This document shows, in pieces, positions 42,658-50,971 of a stretch of DNA of 64,000 bases. This DNA comes from Sphaerisporangium siamense (GTDB taxonomy: Bacteria; Actinomycetota; Actinomycetes; Streptosporangiales; Streptosporangiaceae), in assembly GCF_014205275.1 (NCBI RefSeq), contig NZ_JACHND010000001.1:2170001-2234000 (forward strand). Direction: 5' to 3'. The stretch's first letter is position 1, and the number at the start of each line of letters is the position of its first letter. A program made the position numbers and the translations under genes. A model generated the notes under the pieces. It had not been told where the DNA came from. It was given only the letters and a program-made list of their open reading frames with translations, and ran no database searches.

Positions 42658-43512
42658 ATGACCGACGCCCTGATCGGCGCGTCCACCGCCCTCGACACCG
42701 CGCGCATCGACCACCTGCTGGACGGCTTCGACGTCCGCGACGTCGAGATCACCCTCGTCGGGCTCGGCAGCGGGGGAGCGTCCCTGCTGCTCCCGCTCGT
42801 CATGTCCGGGATACGCCGCTGGCACCTGTACGACCCCGACGTGCTCGAACCGGTCAACCTCGTCAAGCACCCGGCGACGCGCGAGTGGCTCGGCAGGCCC
42901 AAGGTCGAGGCGATGAAGGCGTGGATCCTCGACCGCAACCCCGAGGCCGAGGTGGACGCCCACGCCGACGACGTGCGCAGGAGCCCCGGCTTCGAGACCG
43001 ACGCGCGCGCCTCGTCGCTCGTCGTCTGCGCGGTGGACGACCCGGTGACGCGTGGCTGGCTGAACGCGCGGTGCGTGGAGACGGCCCGGCCGTGCCTGAC
43101 CGGCTCGGTGATCCGCACCGGGCTCGGCGGCCAGGTCTACCTGTACGTCCCCGGCCAGACCGGGTGCTTCTCGTGCATGCAGCTCGTCGCCGACCGCAAC
43201 CACGCCAACCTGGAGGACGCCCTCGACCTGACCGACGAGGAGCGCAGGCACCGCTACGGCCTCGGCGAGACCGGCTTCACCACCTCCGGCCTGGCCATCG
43301 ACATCACGATGGTCGCCTCCTTCCAGGCGCACATGGCGTGGAGCGTGGTGGCCGGCGGCCGGTCCCGGTACGTGCCCCGGCTGACCTTCAACTGGCTGAC
43401 CCTGGGCATCCGCCCGGAGAAAGGGGTCTTCTCCTTCCACTACCAGACCAACCGGATGCTCGTTCAGCCGCAGCGCGACTGCGTGCTCGGCTGCGGAGGA
43501 GGCGGCGCGTGA
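42658..43512 (+). CDS. E1-like ThiF/MoeB-family adenylyltransferase
   Basis: Expected to adenylate the C-terminus of a modifier and pass it to the E2. The 284-aa protein has the ATP loop GLGSGG (35-40), YDPDVLEPVNLVKH (Asp59 and Asp61 binding metal/ATP, Asn67), and four zinc-type cysteines: Cys170, Cys173, Cys275 and Cys279. It keeps the NL pair but has Lys-His where many relatives have Arg-Gln. No separate ubiquitin-fold domain is attached. It is 33 bp after the E2-like gene and overlaps the JAB gene (GTGA). Confidence 0.88.
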   Translation: MTDALIGASTALDTARIDHLLDGFDVRDVEITLVGLGSGGASLLLPLVMSGIRRWHLYDPDVLEPVNLVKHPATREWLGRPKVEAMKAWILDRNPEAEVDAHADDVRRSPGFETDARASSLVVCAVDDPVTRGWLNARCVETARPCLTGSVIRTGLGGQVYLYVPGQTGCFSCMQLVADRNHANLEDALDLTDEERRHRYGLGETGFTTSGLAIDITMVASFQAHMAWSVVAGGRSRYVPRLTFNWLTLGIRPEKGVFSFHYQTNRMLVQPQRDCVLGCGGGGA

Positions 43513-44606
43513 ACTACCAGAACCTCCGCGCCACCGCGCGGGGACGCTTCGCGTCCCGCTACCTCGCCGGGCGGCGGCCCCTGGCCAGGATGCGGCTCGA
43601 ACTGCACGAGGACGTCGTCGCGCGGGCGCGCGCCGAGATCAGGGCCAACCCGCGCATCGAGGTCGGCGGGAAGTTCGTCGGCTTCGTGCGCGGCCGGTTC
43701 TCCGCGACGTCCGAGGACTGGCGGACGGAACTGGAGGAACTGCAGATCTCCGTCGTCGCCTACCTGGACGCCGGGCCGGGCAAGGACCGGTCGGCCGTCC
43801 ACCACTATTCCGACACCGACTACCAGTTCCGGCTGTTCCAGGATGTGGCCCGGGATTTCCCCGACCTCGATTTCCTCGGCATCTGGCACAGCCACCATCC
43901 GAACGGGCTCGGCGAACTCAGCCGCGGGGACGAGGAGACGGCGACGGTCACCGTGAGCAATCCCGGCCACGGGCACGATTTCCTGATCTCCTCCCTCGCG
44001 ATCGACGAGCGCGGCCTCATGGCGGGCCGGCACTTCGTCTTCCTGCGGGGCCATGCCGATTTCCTGGAGATAGATCCGGATTTCGTGCAGGTAGTCAGAG
44101 GGCCGAATCCCGTCGCGGAAAGGGTGGAGGCCGCGGCCCGGCGGTTGCACGCCGCCGGAGACCGTCCGGCTCCGCCCCCGGCCGCGGCGCCGTCCGTTAC
44201 CCGGCCGCCGGGCGGGACGGCGTCCTGGACGGCCTCCGCCGAGGGCAAGGCGATCCTGGCCGCCGACAAGGCGTGGCTGGGCGAGTTCCCTGACATGCGT
44301 CCCTTCATGCGCGGCGGATCGCTGGTGTGGCGGGGGACGGCCGGGGCGGCGGGGGTGACGGCCCACTGCGAGTACATCTGCCCGGAGGGCTTCCCCCAGG
44401 TCAGCCCGGTCGTCGACGTGCGCACCGCCGACGGCGCGCACGCGGTGCGGTACACGCTGCCGGACTCGTCGCACCGCCGCGAGGGCTTCCACCACGCCCT
44501 GCGCACCCTGGCCGGCCTGGTGGCCGCGGGCGGCGGTCAGGAGGACGGGGGAGAGGAGGGGGGCGCGGATCCGGACGCCCGGGAGGACGCGGCTTCCGAG
44601 GTGTAG
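43509..44606 (+). CDS. JAB/JAMM metalloprotease with an extra C-terminal domain
   Basis: A 365-aa protein. Residues 28-200 are a JAB domain: Glu51 in IEVGG, His127 and His129 in HSHHPNGLGELSRGD, Ser138 and Asp141. There are eight residues between His129 and Ser138 instead of the standard seven, because of the extra His. After a Pro/Ala linker, residues 235-340 form another domain with HCEYICPEGFPQVSPVVDV, resembling the E2 beta-sheet region without an active cysteine. Such proteases process modifiers or remove them. The GTG start lies inside the E1 stop codon. Confidence 0.86.
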   Translation: MNYQNLRATARGRFASRYLAGRRPLARMRLELHEDVVARARAEIRANPRIEVGGKFVGFVRGRFSATSEDWRTELEELQISVVAYLDAGPGKDRSAVHHYSDTDYQFRLFQDVARDFPDLDFLGIWHSHHPNGLGELSRGDEETATVTVSNPGHGHDFLISSLAIDERGLMAGRHFVFLRGHADFLEIDPDFVQVVRGPNPVAERVEAAARRLHAAGDRPAPPPAAAPSVTRPPGGTASWTASAEGKAILAADKAWLGEFPDMRPFMRGGSLVWRGTAGAAGVTAHCEYICPEGFPQVSPVVDVRTADGAHAVRYTLPDSSHRREGFHHALRTLAGLVAAGGGQEDGGEEGGADPDAREDAASEV

Positions 44607-44780
44607 ACGGCGTGGATTGATCGCCGGTTTCGCGGCGGGGTCGGCAGGAATGCGGATCCGTCGCGTGGAAGACAGTCGGGATATTTCTGACTTTGCGGTG
44701 CTATGCGCATTAGGTGAGTATGCGCCGTTGATTGTCCAAGTACATCAGGTGGCCTTAGGGTATTAATCGAAAGACCAAAA

Positions 44781-44836
44781 GGTTCGCCGAACCGTACATT
44801 GCTAGGCTCGCTTCCACCGCTTTAGGGAGGAAGCGG
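44781..44836 (+). promoter_or_regulatory. Palindrome, promoter element and 5' hairpin before the BTAD-macro gene
   Basis: GGTTCG C CGAACC (44781-44793) is a perfect 13-bp palindrome. TAGGCT (44803-44808) can serve as -10. CCGCTT (44817-44822) pairs with AAGCGG (44831-44836) just ahead of the ribosome site. The palindrome is well placed for binding by the winged-helix protein encoded next. Confidence 0.55.
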
Positions 44837-44862
44837 GAGGATGACTGATCTGGGAGGCCTGG

Positions 44863-46221
44863 GTGGCGCGCATCCACGTAGGCGTTCTGGGACCCGCCAC
44901 CTTCCACCGTGACGACCGCGAGATCCGTCTGACACCGTTCACGGTCAAACTGCTGCTGCGGCTGGTCGCCGCCGAGGGCGAACGGGTGTCGGCCCGGGAG
45001 CTCTACCACGACCTGTGGGGCGCCCCCGTCGGCAGGTTCGGCAGGGTCCACCGCACCGAGGTGCAGAAACGCGTCCTCGAACTGCGCAGGGCGATCGAGC
45101 CCGGCCAGCAGGCCGAGCCCTCCGCCGTCCTGCGCACCGAACAACTGCTCAACGGACGCGAACCCGAGTCCGCCTACCGGCTCGTCCTCGACGGCGACCA
45201 GCTCGACTGCCGGGAATTCGAGGACCTGGTCAACCGCGCGGCGCACGCGGCGCCCGCCACGGCCGTCGTCCTGCTCTCCCGGGCGCTCGCCCTCTGGCGC
45301 GGCGGCCCGCTGCCCGAGCTGAGCGAGGCCGAGTTCGCCGCCCCCCTCGCACACCGCCTGACGGCGACGCACCGGGCCGCCCGCCAGGCCCTCGTCCGCG
45401 CGTACACCGAGCTCAGCCACCCCGACCTCGCCCTCCCCCTGGCGGAAAGACTCGCCGCCGAGGACCCGGGCGACGCGGACGCCGCGGAGACGCTGCGCGG
45501 CCTGCGCGAGACCCTGCGCGCCCGGCACGGCGACGAGGTGTTCCGGCGCGAGTTCCCCCGCCTGCGCGTCACCGTCGTCGTCAAGCACGGCGACCTGTTC
45601 GCCCAGGACGACGCCAACCTCGTCGCGGGCTTCGGCGACACCTTCGACACCACCACCGACCACGACTTCGTCATCAGCAAAGAGAGCGTGCAGGGACAAC
45701 TCCTGGAACGCCTCTTCCGCGGCGACCGCGAACTCCTCGACAAGGAGCTCAGGCGGGGGCTGCGCCAGGTCACCCCGGTCGGCAGGGAGACCGTCCAGGA
45801 CAAGCCCCGCGGCAAGCGCACCCGCTACCCGATCGGCACCGTCGTCCCCATCCCGCTCCCCGGCCGCAGGGTCTTCGCCGTCGCCTACTGCCACCAGGGC
45901 AACGACTACGTCACCCGGTCCACCGCGGACGACCTGCGGCTCGGCCTGGAACGGCTGTGGGCGTCCGTCATGGTGCACGGGCTGCTCAAACCGGTCGCGA
46001 TCCCCCTGGTGGGCTCCAAGCTCGCCCGGATCACCGAGCTCGACTGGGAACAGCTCATGATAATGATCATCGACACGTTCGTCGCGAGCTGCCGCGACAG
46101 GACGGTCACCCCCGAGCTGCGCATCGTCATCCGGCCCGGCGACCTGGCGCGCATCCGGCTGTCGGTCGTCGCCGACCACCTGAACTCCCTCGACGAGGAC
46201 GGACGCCCGGCCCATGCCTGA
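44863..46221 (+). CDS. OmpR-type winged helix and BTAD domain fused to a ThsA-like macro domain
   Basis: A 452-aa fusion. Residues 1-105 form an OmpR/SARP-type winged helix (RLTPFTVKLLLRLVAAEG, ELYHDLWG); 110-225 a BTAD helical repeat (LLSRALALWRGGPLPELSEA). From about 234 on it matches the macro domain of Thoeris ThsA (DUF6430 type): VTVVVKHGDLFAQDDANLVA, FDTTTDHDFVISKESVQGQL, RYPIGTVVPI, VFAVAYCHQG and LVGSKLARITELDWEQLM. In type II Thoeris that domain binds a TIR-made ADP-ribose signal. Here it sits next to a TIR gene but is joined to DNA-binding parts instead of a membrane effector. GTG start with GGGAGG; overlaps the next gene by 8 bp. Confidence 0.85.
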   Translation: MARIHVGVLGPATFHRDDREIRLTPFTVKLLLRLVAAEGERVSARELYHDLWGAPVGRFGRVHRTEVQKRVLELRRAIEPGQQAEPSAVLRTEQLLNGREPESAYRLVLDGDQLDCREFEDLVNRAAHAAPATAVVLLSRALALWRGGPLPELSEAEFAAPLAHRLTATHRAARQALVRAYTELSHPDLALPLAERLAAEDPGDADAAETLRGLRETLRARHGDEVFRREFPRLRVTVVVKHGDLFAQDDANLVAGFGDTFDTTTDHDFVISKESVQGQLLERLFRGDRELLDKELRRGLRQVTPVGRETVQDKPRGKRTRYPIGTVVPIPLPGRRVFAVAYCHQGNDYVTRSTADDLRLGLERLWASVMVHGLLKPVAIPLVGSKLARITELDWEQLMIMIIDTFVASCRDRTVTPELRIVIRPGDLARIRLSVVADHLNSLDEDGRPAHA

Positions 46222-46531
46222 CCCTTCCGCACACCTAGTGGACGACGCCCGGGAACTGCTGGAGGACGTCCTCCAGTGGCAGATGTCCCCCGCCCGGTGG
46301 GACCACCTCGCCGGCATCCTGGACGCCGCCATCGCCGCCGCCGAATCCGGCGACCTGGACGCCCTGGACGCCGCGGTCGTCCGCATGGAGGTCGCCGGGC
46401 CGGTCCGCGTCCAGCGCATCGGCGAGGAGTCCGCCGACCCGCCGCCGCCCGTCGTCCGTGACCGCGTCAACCACCTGGTCCACCTCCTCGCCACCCCGCC
46501 CGGCGCCCCCTCCGGCCAGGCCGGCGAGTGA
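46214..46531 (+). CDS. CATRA system-associated small protein
   Basis: A 105-aa helical protein: LLEDVLQWQMSPARWDHLAG, LDALDAAVVRMEVAGPVRV and RDRVNHLVHLL near the end. These match the small accessory proteins of actinobacterial CATRA conflict systems (caspase-TPR-associated), as far as I recall that family. Its role there is unknown. It overlaps the macro-domain gene by eight bases and ends 37 bp before the CATRA-TIR gene, so all three are one transcript. Confidence 0.78.
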   Translation: MPDPSAHLVDDARELLEDVLQWQMSPARWDHLAGILDAAIAAAESGDLDALDAAVVRMEVAGPVRVQRIGEESADPPPPVVRDRVNHLVHLLATPPGAPSGQAGE

Positions 46532-46568
46532 CCCCACCGGCCCCCGTCACATCCCGGCCCGGCGCGCG

Positions 46569-48326
46569 ATGACCACGATCCTCGACCAGCAGTTGGTGGC
46601 CCACCTCTACGCCCCGACCGACGGGCCCGACGCCGGGGCCGCCTACCGGGCACTGCGGGAGATCTGGCGCTACTGCCGGCTCTCCCTGCACATGACCGAG
46701 CCGATCCCCGGCATCGGACTGCCCAACCTGCTCCCGGAAACCCCGGACTCCTTCCCCGCCGGCGGCGAGGTCGCGCTGGCCGCGCAGGAACGCCCCGGCG
46801 CCGACTGCCAGGCCGTGCTGCGCCGCCACCACGACCTGTTCAACCTGTCGATCGCGCTCGCGCCCCCCGAGGCCACCGCCCCCGACGACGGCGACTGGCC
46901 CTGGTGGCGCATGCTCGACCTGCGGTGGGACGCCGTTCTCGCCCAGCACGGGCCACACCTCGTCGGCGAGGCCCGCCTGTACCTCGCCCGGGTCGGCGAC
47001 GAGGCCGGCATCCGCGCCGCCGACCCCGCGCTCTACGACCACCTCAACGACCTGCTGCCCGAGGCCGCGCGCGGCCGGCTCGGACGGCGCGGGGTCTCCG
47101 CCTCCGACGGCCTGGCGCTGTGGGAGACCGTCCCCGCCCCTGACGAGCGCCCCGCGCGGCGCTTCCTCCTCGCGATCGCCCCCGACGCCGACCCCGCCGC
47201 CAGCGCCTGGGTCTGGTCGCGCGGCGACACCGCGATCCCCCCACTGGCCCGGTACCTGCTGCACGCGGCCAAGATCCGGTACGAGCTGCGCGTCTGGCTG
47301 CGCGACGGCCAGGCCCGGCACCTGCGGGACACGATCGAACGGCTCGCCACCGAAATGCGCCGGCTCGGCGCGGGCGCCGCCGCCCAGGCCGAGCTGCTCC
47401 GGCTGCGCCGGATGGACGCCCTCATGCTGCACACCGACCTGCGCGCCCTGCGCCACACCGTCGACATCGCCGCCGACAACCTCGGACGGGCCTTCGACCT
47501 GTCCGCGCTCATGGCCCCGAGCGGCCCGTTCGCCGACGACGCCGGCCTCGCCCGCTCCCTCCTCGAACGCCTCGACGACGAACTGGCCTACCTCGCCATG
47601 GCCACCGACCGCGCCACCCACCTGACCACGCACGACATCCCCGTCCTCACACCCCCCGCCACCGCCGTCATCCCCCCACCCCCCGCCGGCCTTGTCATCC
47701 CCCCACCCACCAAGCCCGAGGCCGCCTCCATGGCCGCCCGGCCCTCGATCGCCGTCCCCCTGGGGGTCCCGCCGATCACCGGGGTCGCCGACGCCAAGAA
47801 CGTCTTCGTCGTCTACGGCAGGGACGAGCCCGTCCGCCAGGCCGTCTTCACGTTCCTGCGCGCCCTGGACCTGCGCCCCCTCCAATGGGAGGACCTGGTC
47901 AAGATGACCGGGAAGCCCTCGCCGTTCCTCGGCGAGGTCGTCGCCCGGTCCATGCTCCTCGCCCAGGCCGTCGTCGTCGTGATGACCCCGGAGGACGTCG
48001 TCCACCTGCACCCGGACCTGCACGAACCCCAGGAGTCATCCGCCGAGGCGCGCCACTCCCTGCAGGCCCGCCCCAACGTCCTGCTGGAACTCGGCATGGC
48101 CCTCGCCGTCCACCCCGACCGCACGCTGATCCTGCTGATCGGCGACCAGCGCCCCGTCACCGACCTCGGCGGACGCAACTACGTCCGCGTCACCGGCACG
48201 CCCGACTTCCGGGTGAAGATAGCCAACCGCCTGCGCCTGGCAGGCTGCCCCGTCGACACCACCGGCACCGACTGGCTCACCGCCGGCGACTTCACCACCC
48301 TCACCGCCCACAACCGCACACCTTGA
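46569..48326 (+). CDS. CATRA conflict-system protein with C-terminal TIR-like domain
   Basis: A 585-aa protein. Residues 1-260 match the CATRA core (VAHLYAPTDGPDAGAAYRAL, LPNLLPETP, YLLHAAKIRYELRVW), then a helical section and a Pro-rich linker (about 370-400). Residues 411-580 are a TIR-like domain of the kind found in CBASS and Pycsar effectors: NVFVVYGRDEPVRQAVFTFL, TGKPSPFLGEVV with candidate catalytic Glu456, AQAVVVVMTPEDVV and NVLLELGMALAVHPDRTLIL. Such domains cleave NAD. In CATRA systems the partner is usually caspase-like, so a TIR here is a variant. Start at 46569; longer readings overlap the small gene. Confidence 0.82.
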   Translation: MTTILDQQLVAHLYAPTDGPDAGAAYRALREIWRYCRLSLHMTEPIPGIGLPNLLPETPDSFPAGGEVALAAQERPGADCQAVLRRHHDLFNLSIALAPPEATAPDDGDWPWWRMLDLRWDAVLAQHGPHLVGEARLYLARVGDEAGIRAADPALYDHLNDLLPEAARGRLGRRGVSASDGLALWETVPAPDERPARRFLLAIAPDADPAASAWVWSRGDTAIPPLARYLLHAAKIRYELRVWLRDGQARHLRDTIERLATEMRRLGAGAAAQAELLRLRRMDALMLHTDLRALRHTVDIAADNLGRAFDLSALMAPSGPFADDAGLARSLLERLDDELAYLAMATDRATHLTTHDIPVLTPPATAVIPPPPAGLVIPPPTKPEAASMAARPSIAVPLGVPPITGVADAKNVFVVYGRDEPVRQAVFTFLRALDLRPLQWEDLVKMTGKPSPFLGEVVARSMLLAQAVVVVMTPEDVVHLHPDLHEPQESSAEARHSLQARPNVLLELGMALAVHPDRTLILLIGDQRPVTDLGGRNYVRVTGTPDFRVKIANRLRLAGCPVDTTGTDWLTAGDFTTLTAHNRTP

Positions 48327-48332
48327 CCCCCG

Positions 48333-48713
48333 TCAGGTGTCGAAGCGGCGGCGGGAGTCCTCGATGTGACCGAGGTACCGGTGGGTCCAGTCGCACATCC
48401 TGTGGACCGTCTCCCGCAGGGCCCGGCCGGGCTCGGTGAGGGTGTACTCCACCCGCGGCGGCACGGTGGGATGCACGGTCCGCTCGACCAGCCCGTTGCG
48501 CTCCAGCATGCGCAGGTTCTGGGTGAGCATCTTGTGGCTGATGCCCTCGACGTCGTCCCGCACCTCGCCGAACCGCAGCGTGCTCTCCCCGAGGGCATCG
48601 ATGATCAGGAGCGCCCACTTGTTGGCGACGTCCGAGAAGATCTCCCGCGCCAAGGAGTCCGCGCGCGTGAGATCCGCGTCCTCGGGCGAACCCCTGAACT
48701 GCTTGGTCACCAT
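48333..48713 (-). CDS. HxlR-family transcriptional regulator
   Basis: A 126-aa winged-helix protein: FSDVANKWALLIIDALGES, LRFGEVRDDVEGISHKMLT and RVEYTLTEPGRAL. It converges with the CATRA-TIR gene, ending six bases from it, and is divergent from a RidA-family gene 142 bp away, which it may control. HxlR regulators often sense aldehydes or redox change; no ligand is visible here. Confidence 0.92.
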   Translation of the reverse strand: MVTKQFRGSPEDADLTRADSLAREIFSDVANKWALLIIDALGESTLRFGEVRDDVEGISHKMLTQNLRMLERNGLVERTVHPTVPPRVEYTLTEPGRALRETVHRMCDWTHRYLGHIEDSRRRFDT

Positions 48714-48855
48714 GAGGTTCCCCAGTCACCGAAAAGTGCGTTCTTCCATGTCAGCGTTCACTCTCCTACGGTTCCCGAGTAACCACAAGAAACCACGAGC
48801 GGGGGCGACCCCGTGAAGGCGAGCCCACGCGCTCGTACGACGAGGAGGCGGACGA

Positions 48856-49263
48856 ATGGCCATCACCCTGGTCAACCCCAGCGGACTGCCGCGGATCGAC
48901 GCCTACCATCAGGTGTCCATCGCCACCGGCTCCACGCTCGTCTTCGTCGCCGGACAGGTCTCCTGGGACGCCGACGGCACCACGGTCGCCCCCGGCGACC
49001 TCGCCGCCCAGGTGGAACAGTGCTACCTCAACATCGCCACCGCCCTGGCCGGCGTAGGCGCCTCCTTCGCCGACGTGGCCAAGCTGACCGTCTACGTCGT
49101 CGACTGGACCCCCGAAAAGATGCCCTTGCTACTGGAAGGCATCACCCGCGCCGCCACCAAGCTGGGCACCACCCCCACACCCCCCGGCACCCTGCTCGGC
49201 GTAGCCTCCCTGTCCTCCCCAGACCACCTGGTCGAAGTAGAAGCAACCGCCATCCTCGACTGA
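48856..49263 (+). CDS. RidA/YjgF-family protein
   Basis: A 135-aa enamine/imine deaminase-type protein: VFVAGQVSWDADGTT, QVEQCYLNIATALAGVGA and VAKLTVYVVDW. The conserved C-terminal Arg-containing loop of active RidA is not obvious in TPPGTLLGVASLSSP, so it may belong to a RidA subgroup with another role. GGAGG precedes the ATG. It is divergent from the HxlR gene. Confidence 0.88.
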   Translation: MAITLVNPSGLPRIDAYHQVSIATGSTLVFVAGQVSWDADGTTVAPGDLAAQVEQCYLNIATALAGVGASFADVAKLTVYVVDWTPEKMPLLLEGITRAATKLGTTPTPPGTLLGVASLSSPDHLVEVEATAILD

Positions 49264-49270
49264 CCCCAAC

Positions 49271-49810
49271 TTAGATAAGGCGGCGGTATCTCAGTTCTGG
49301 GACTACTTCGTCGTGTACGTGCCAGGAGAGTTCGCCGCCGTCCCAGTGGAAGCCGGCGCGTTCGTAGAAGCGGCGGGCGCGGTGGTTGTCTCTGAGGACC
49401 CAGAGGGAGAGCGACGGGTATCCCGCCGCGTCGGCGCGTGCGACGAGCTCTCGCATCAGGGCGCGCCCGACTCCGGCGCCGATCACGGGGGGCGCCACGT
49501 ACAGGGCGTGGATCTCGCCGTGGTCGCCCTCGCATCCCTCGTCCCGGCACGGCCCCACGACGCCCCATCCGACGACCTCGCCGCCGAGCTCCGCGACCAG
49601 GTTCTGCACGCGGGCGTCGCCGCCGAAGGAGTCCCTCCGCCGCTCGGCGTCGGCTTCGACGCTCATGCGGTCCAGGTAGCCGGCCGGGACGAGTCCGGCG
49701 TACGCCGCCTTCCACCCGGTGACCCGCACCGTGGAGACGGCGAGGACGTCGTCGGGCGTCATGCTCCTGACGACGGGGCTGTCAGCACGTCCAGCAGTAG
49801 ACGCTTTCAC
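49271..49810 (-). CDS. GNAT-family N-acetyltransferase
   Basis: A 179-aa acetyltransferase: VRSMTPDDVLAVSTVRVTGW, AELGGEVVGWGVVGPC, LYVAPPVIGAGVGRALMREL (acetyl-CoA loop) and NHRARRFYERAGF. The GTG at 49810 follows GAGGAG by six bases and overlaps the upstream gene by 29 bp. Substrate unknown. Confidence 0.88.
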   Translation of the reverse strand: MKASTAGRADSPVVRSMTPDDVLAVSTVRVTGWKAAYAGLVPAGYLDRMSVEADAERRRDSFGGDARVQNLVAELGGEVVGWGVVGPCRDEGCEGDHGEIHALYVAPPVIGAGVGRALMRELVARADAAGYPSLSLWVLRDNHRARRFYERAGFHWDGGELSWHVHDEVVPELRYRRLI

Positions 49811-50207
49811 CAGGGCTCCTCTTGCGGCGGATGAGGTCGGTCAGTCGGCGCAGGGTGTCCAGTGCGGTGAACGGGTCGAGGGCGAAGCCGTCGCGTGCCT
49901 TCTCCTCCGCCCACCATTGTGCGAGTTCTTCTATCCGCGGGTCCGACGCGGCCCTCAGCGCGCTCACGAGCGTGTCGGACAAGGCGAGGACCACGGCGTT
50001 CCCGCCGTCGGCGACGGTTTCGGGGAGGTCGTCCTCGGCGAGGTCGTCGAACGAGCGTCCGGTGAGGTGGGACTCCCAGTCCAGGAGCGCCTCCTCGGCG
50101 TCGAAGTCGCCGGACGAGGCCGTGGGAAAGGAACGGAGCGGGCCGGAGCCGAGGACGCCGGCCGCGTTCGGCCGCGTCGTCACGAAGAAATCCACGATCT
50201 TGTTCAT
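49782..50207 (-). CDS. Hypothetical acidic protein
   Basis: A 141-aa protein with no signal peptide: MNKIVDFFVTTRPNAAGVLG, an acidic middle (DDLAEDDLPETVADGG) and FTALDTLRRLTDLIRRKRSP, ending CWTC. I do not recognise the family with confidence; its size and acidity fit immunity or DUF1877-like proteins. It overlaps the GNAT gene by 29 bp and should be cotranscribed with it. Longer readings to 50441 are not supported by a ribosome site. Confidence 0.65.
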   Translation of the reverse strand: MNKIVDFFVTTRPNAAGVLGSGPLRSFPTASSGDFDAEEALLDWESHLTGRSFDDLAEDDLPETVADGGNAVVLALSDTLVSALRAASDPRIEELAQWWAEEKARDGFALDPFTALDTLRRLTDLIRRKRSPGESVYCWTC

Positions 50208-50971
50208 GCCCGTCCTCGCCCTCGGCGACCGGTAACGCGTGCGCGTGCGTGTGCGCGTGCCAATTCTCCGGCAGGCATGCGCCTTCCGCGGCCGCCGCCT
50301 GTCGGCGCCCAACGTCCGGCACACGGCACCGCTCCGAATGCGATTCTCCTGCGGGTCTTGCGGAATCCGCATAAATTCGGAGGAATGGGGATCGGTAAAG
50401 CGTGTGTGATTCCATGCGCATAATGGCCACCTGATCGCCATTCCCGGATCCCGGACAAGTGCGTGAAACGGCTACGGACTTCCGTGGGCCCCGGCCGATG
50501 TACGGGTTTTCCCGGATGGCGTTCGATCACCCGGCGTCGAAGCATGGCATTGACGCGGGGGACAGGTCGGCCGTGGTTTTCGGGATGGTGGGAAGCCTGG
50601 TTTCCCATCGCCCTGAAAACCCGGCCCCGATCCGCGCGGGACAACGGGAATTTCGGATATGACTCCCCTGTATCCCCTCTCCTACCATGTCATCTGTTCA
50701 CCTGACCAATGCTCCGAACCGGGAGTTCCCTCTTATCGGACATTTCCATTGTTTCTTATAGGCATCATTGACATGCATGTGGTGTGACCGTAAGAGTGGT
50801 AGTAATGGGGCTCATGAGGTGTCACTTACGGAAGTGGTGAGCGGGCGGGCTTTCGTCGTCAGAGGTATGGCTTTTGTCGTGACGGCGGTGCCGGGCGGAC
50901 GTCCGGCCCACGTGCGCTTTCTTCCCCTCAAGTGACTTCTGCGGTGAAATGCCGCGCTTATTGGAGGTGCG
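50208..50971. promoter_or_regulatory. 764-bp regulatory region ahead of the injection-system operon
   Basis: No gene is convincing in either strand. Bases 50690-50830 are AT-rich for this genome. TTGACA (50768-50773) with TAAGAG (50791-50796) at 17-bp spacing is a plausible promoter, 176 bp before the sheath start. GGAGGTG lies close before the sheath ATG. The region's length suggests additional control sites. Confidence 0.5.
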
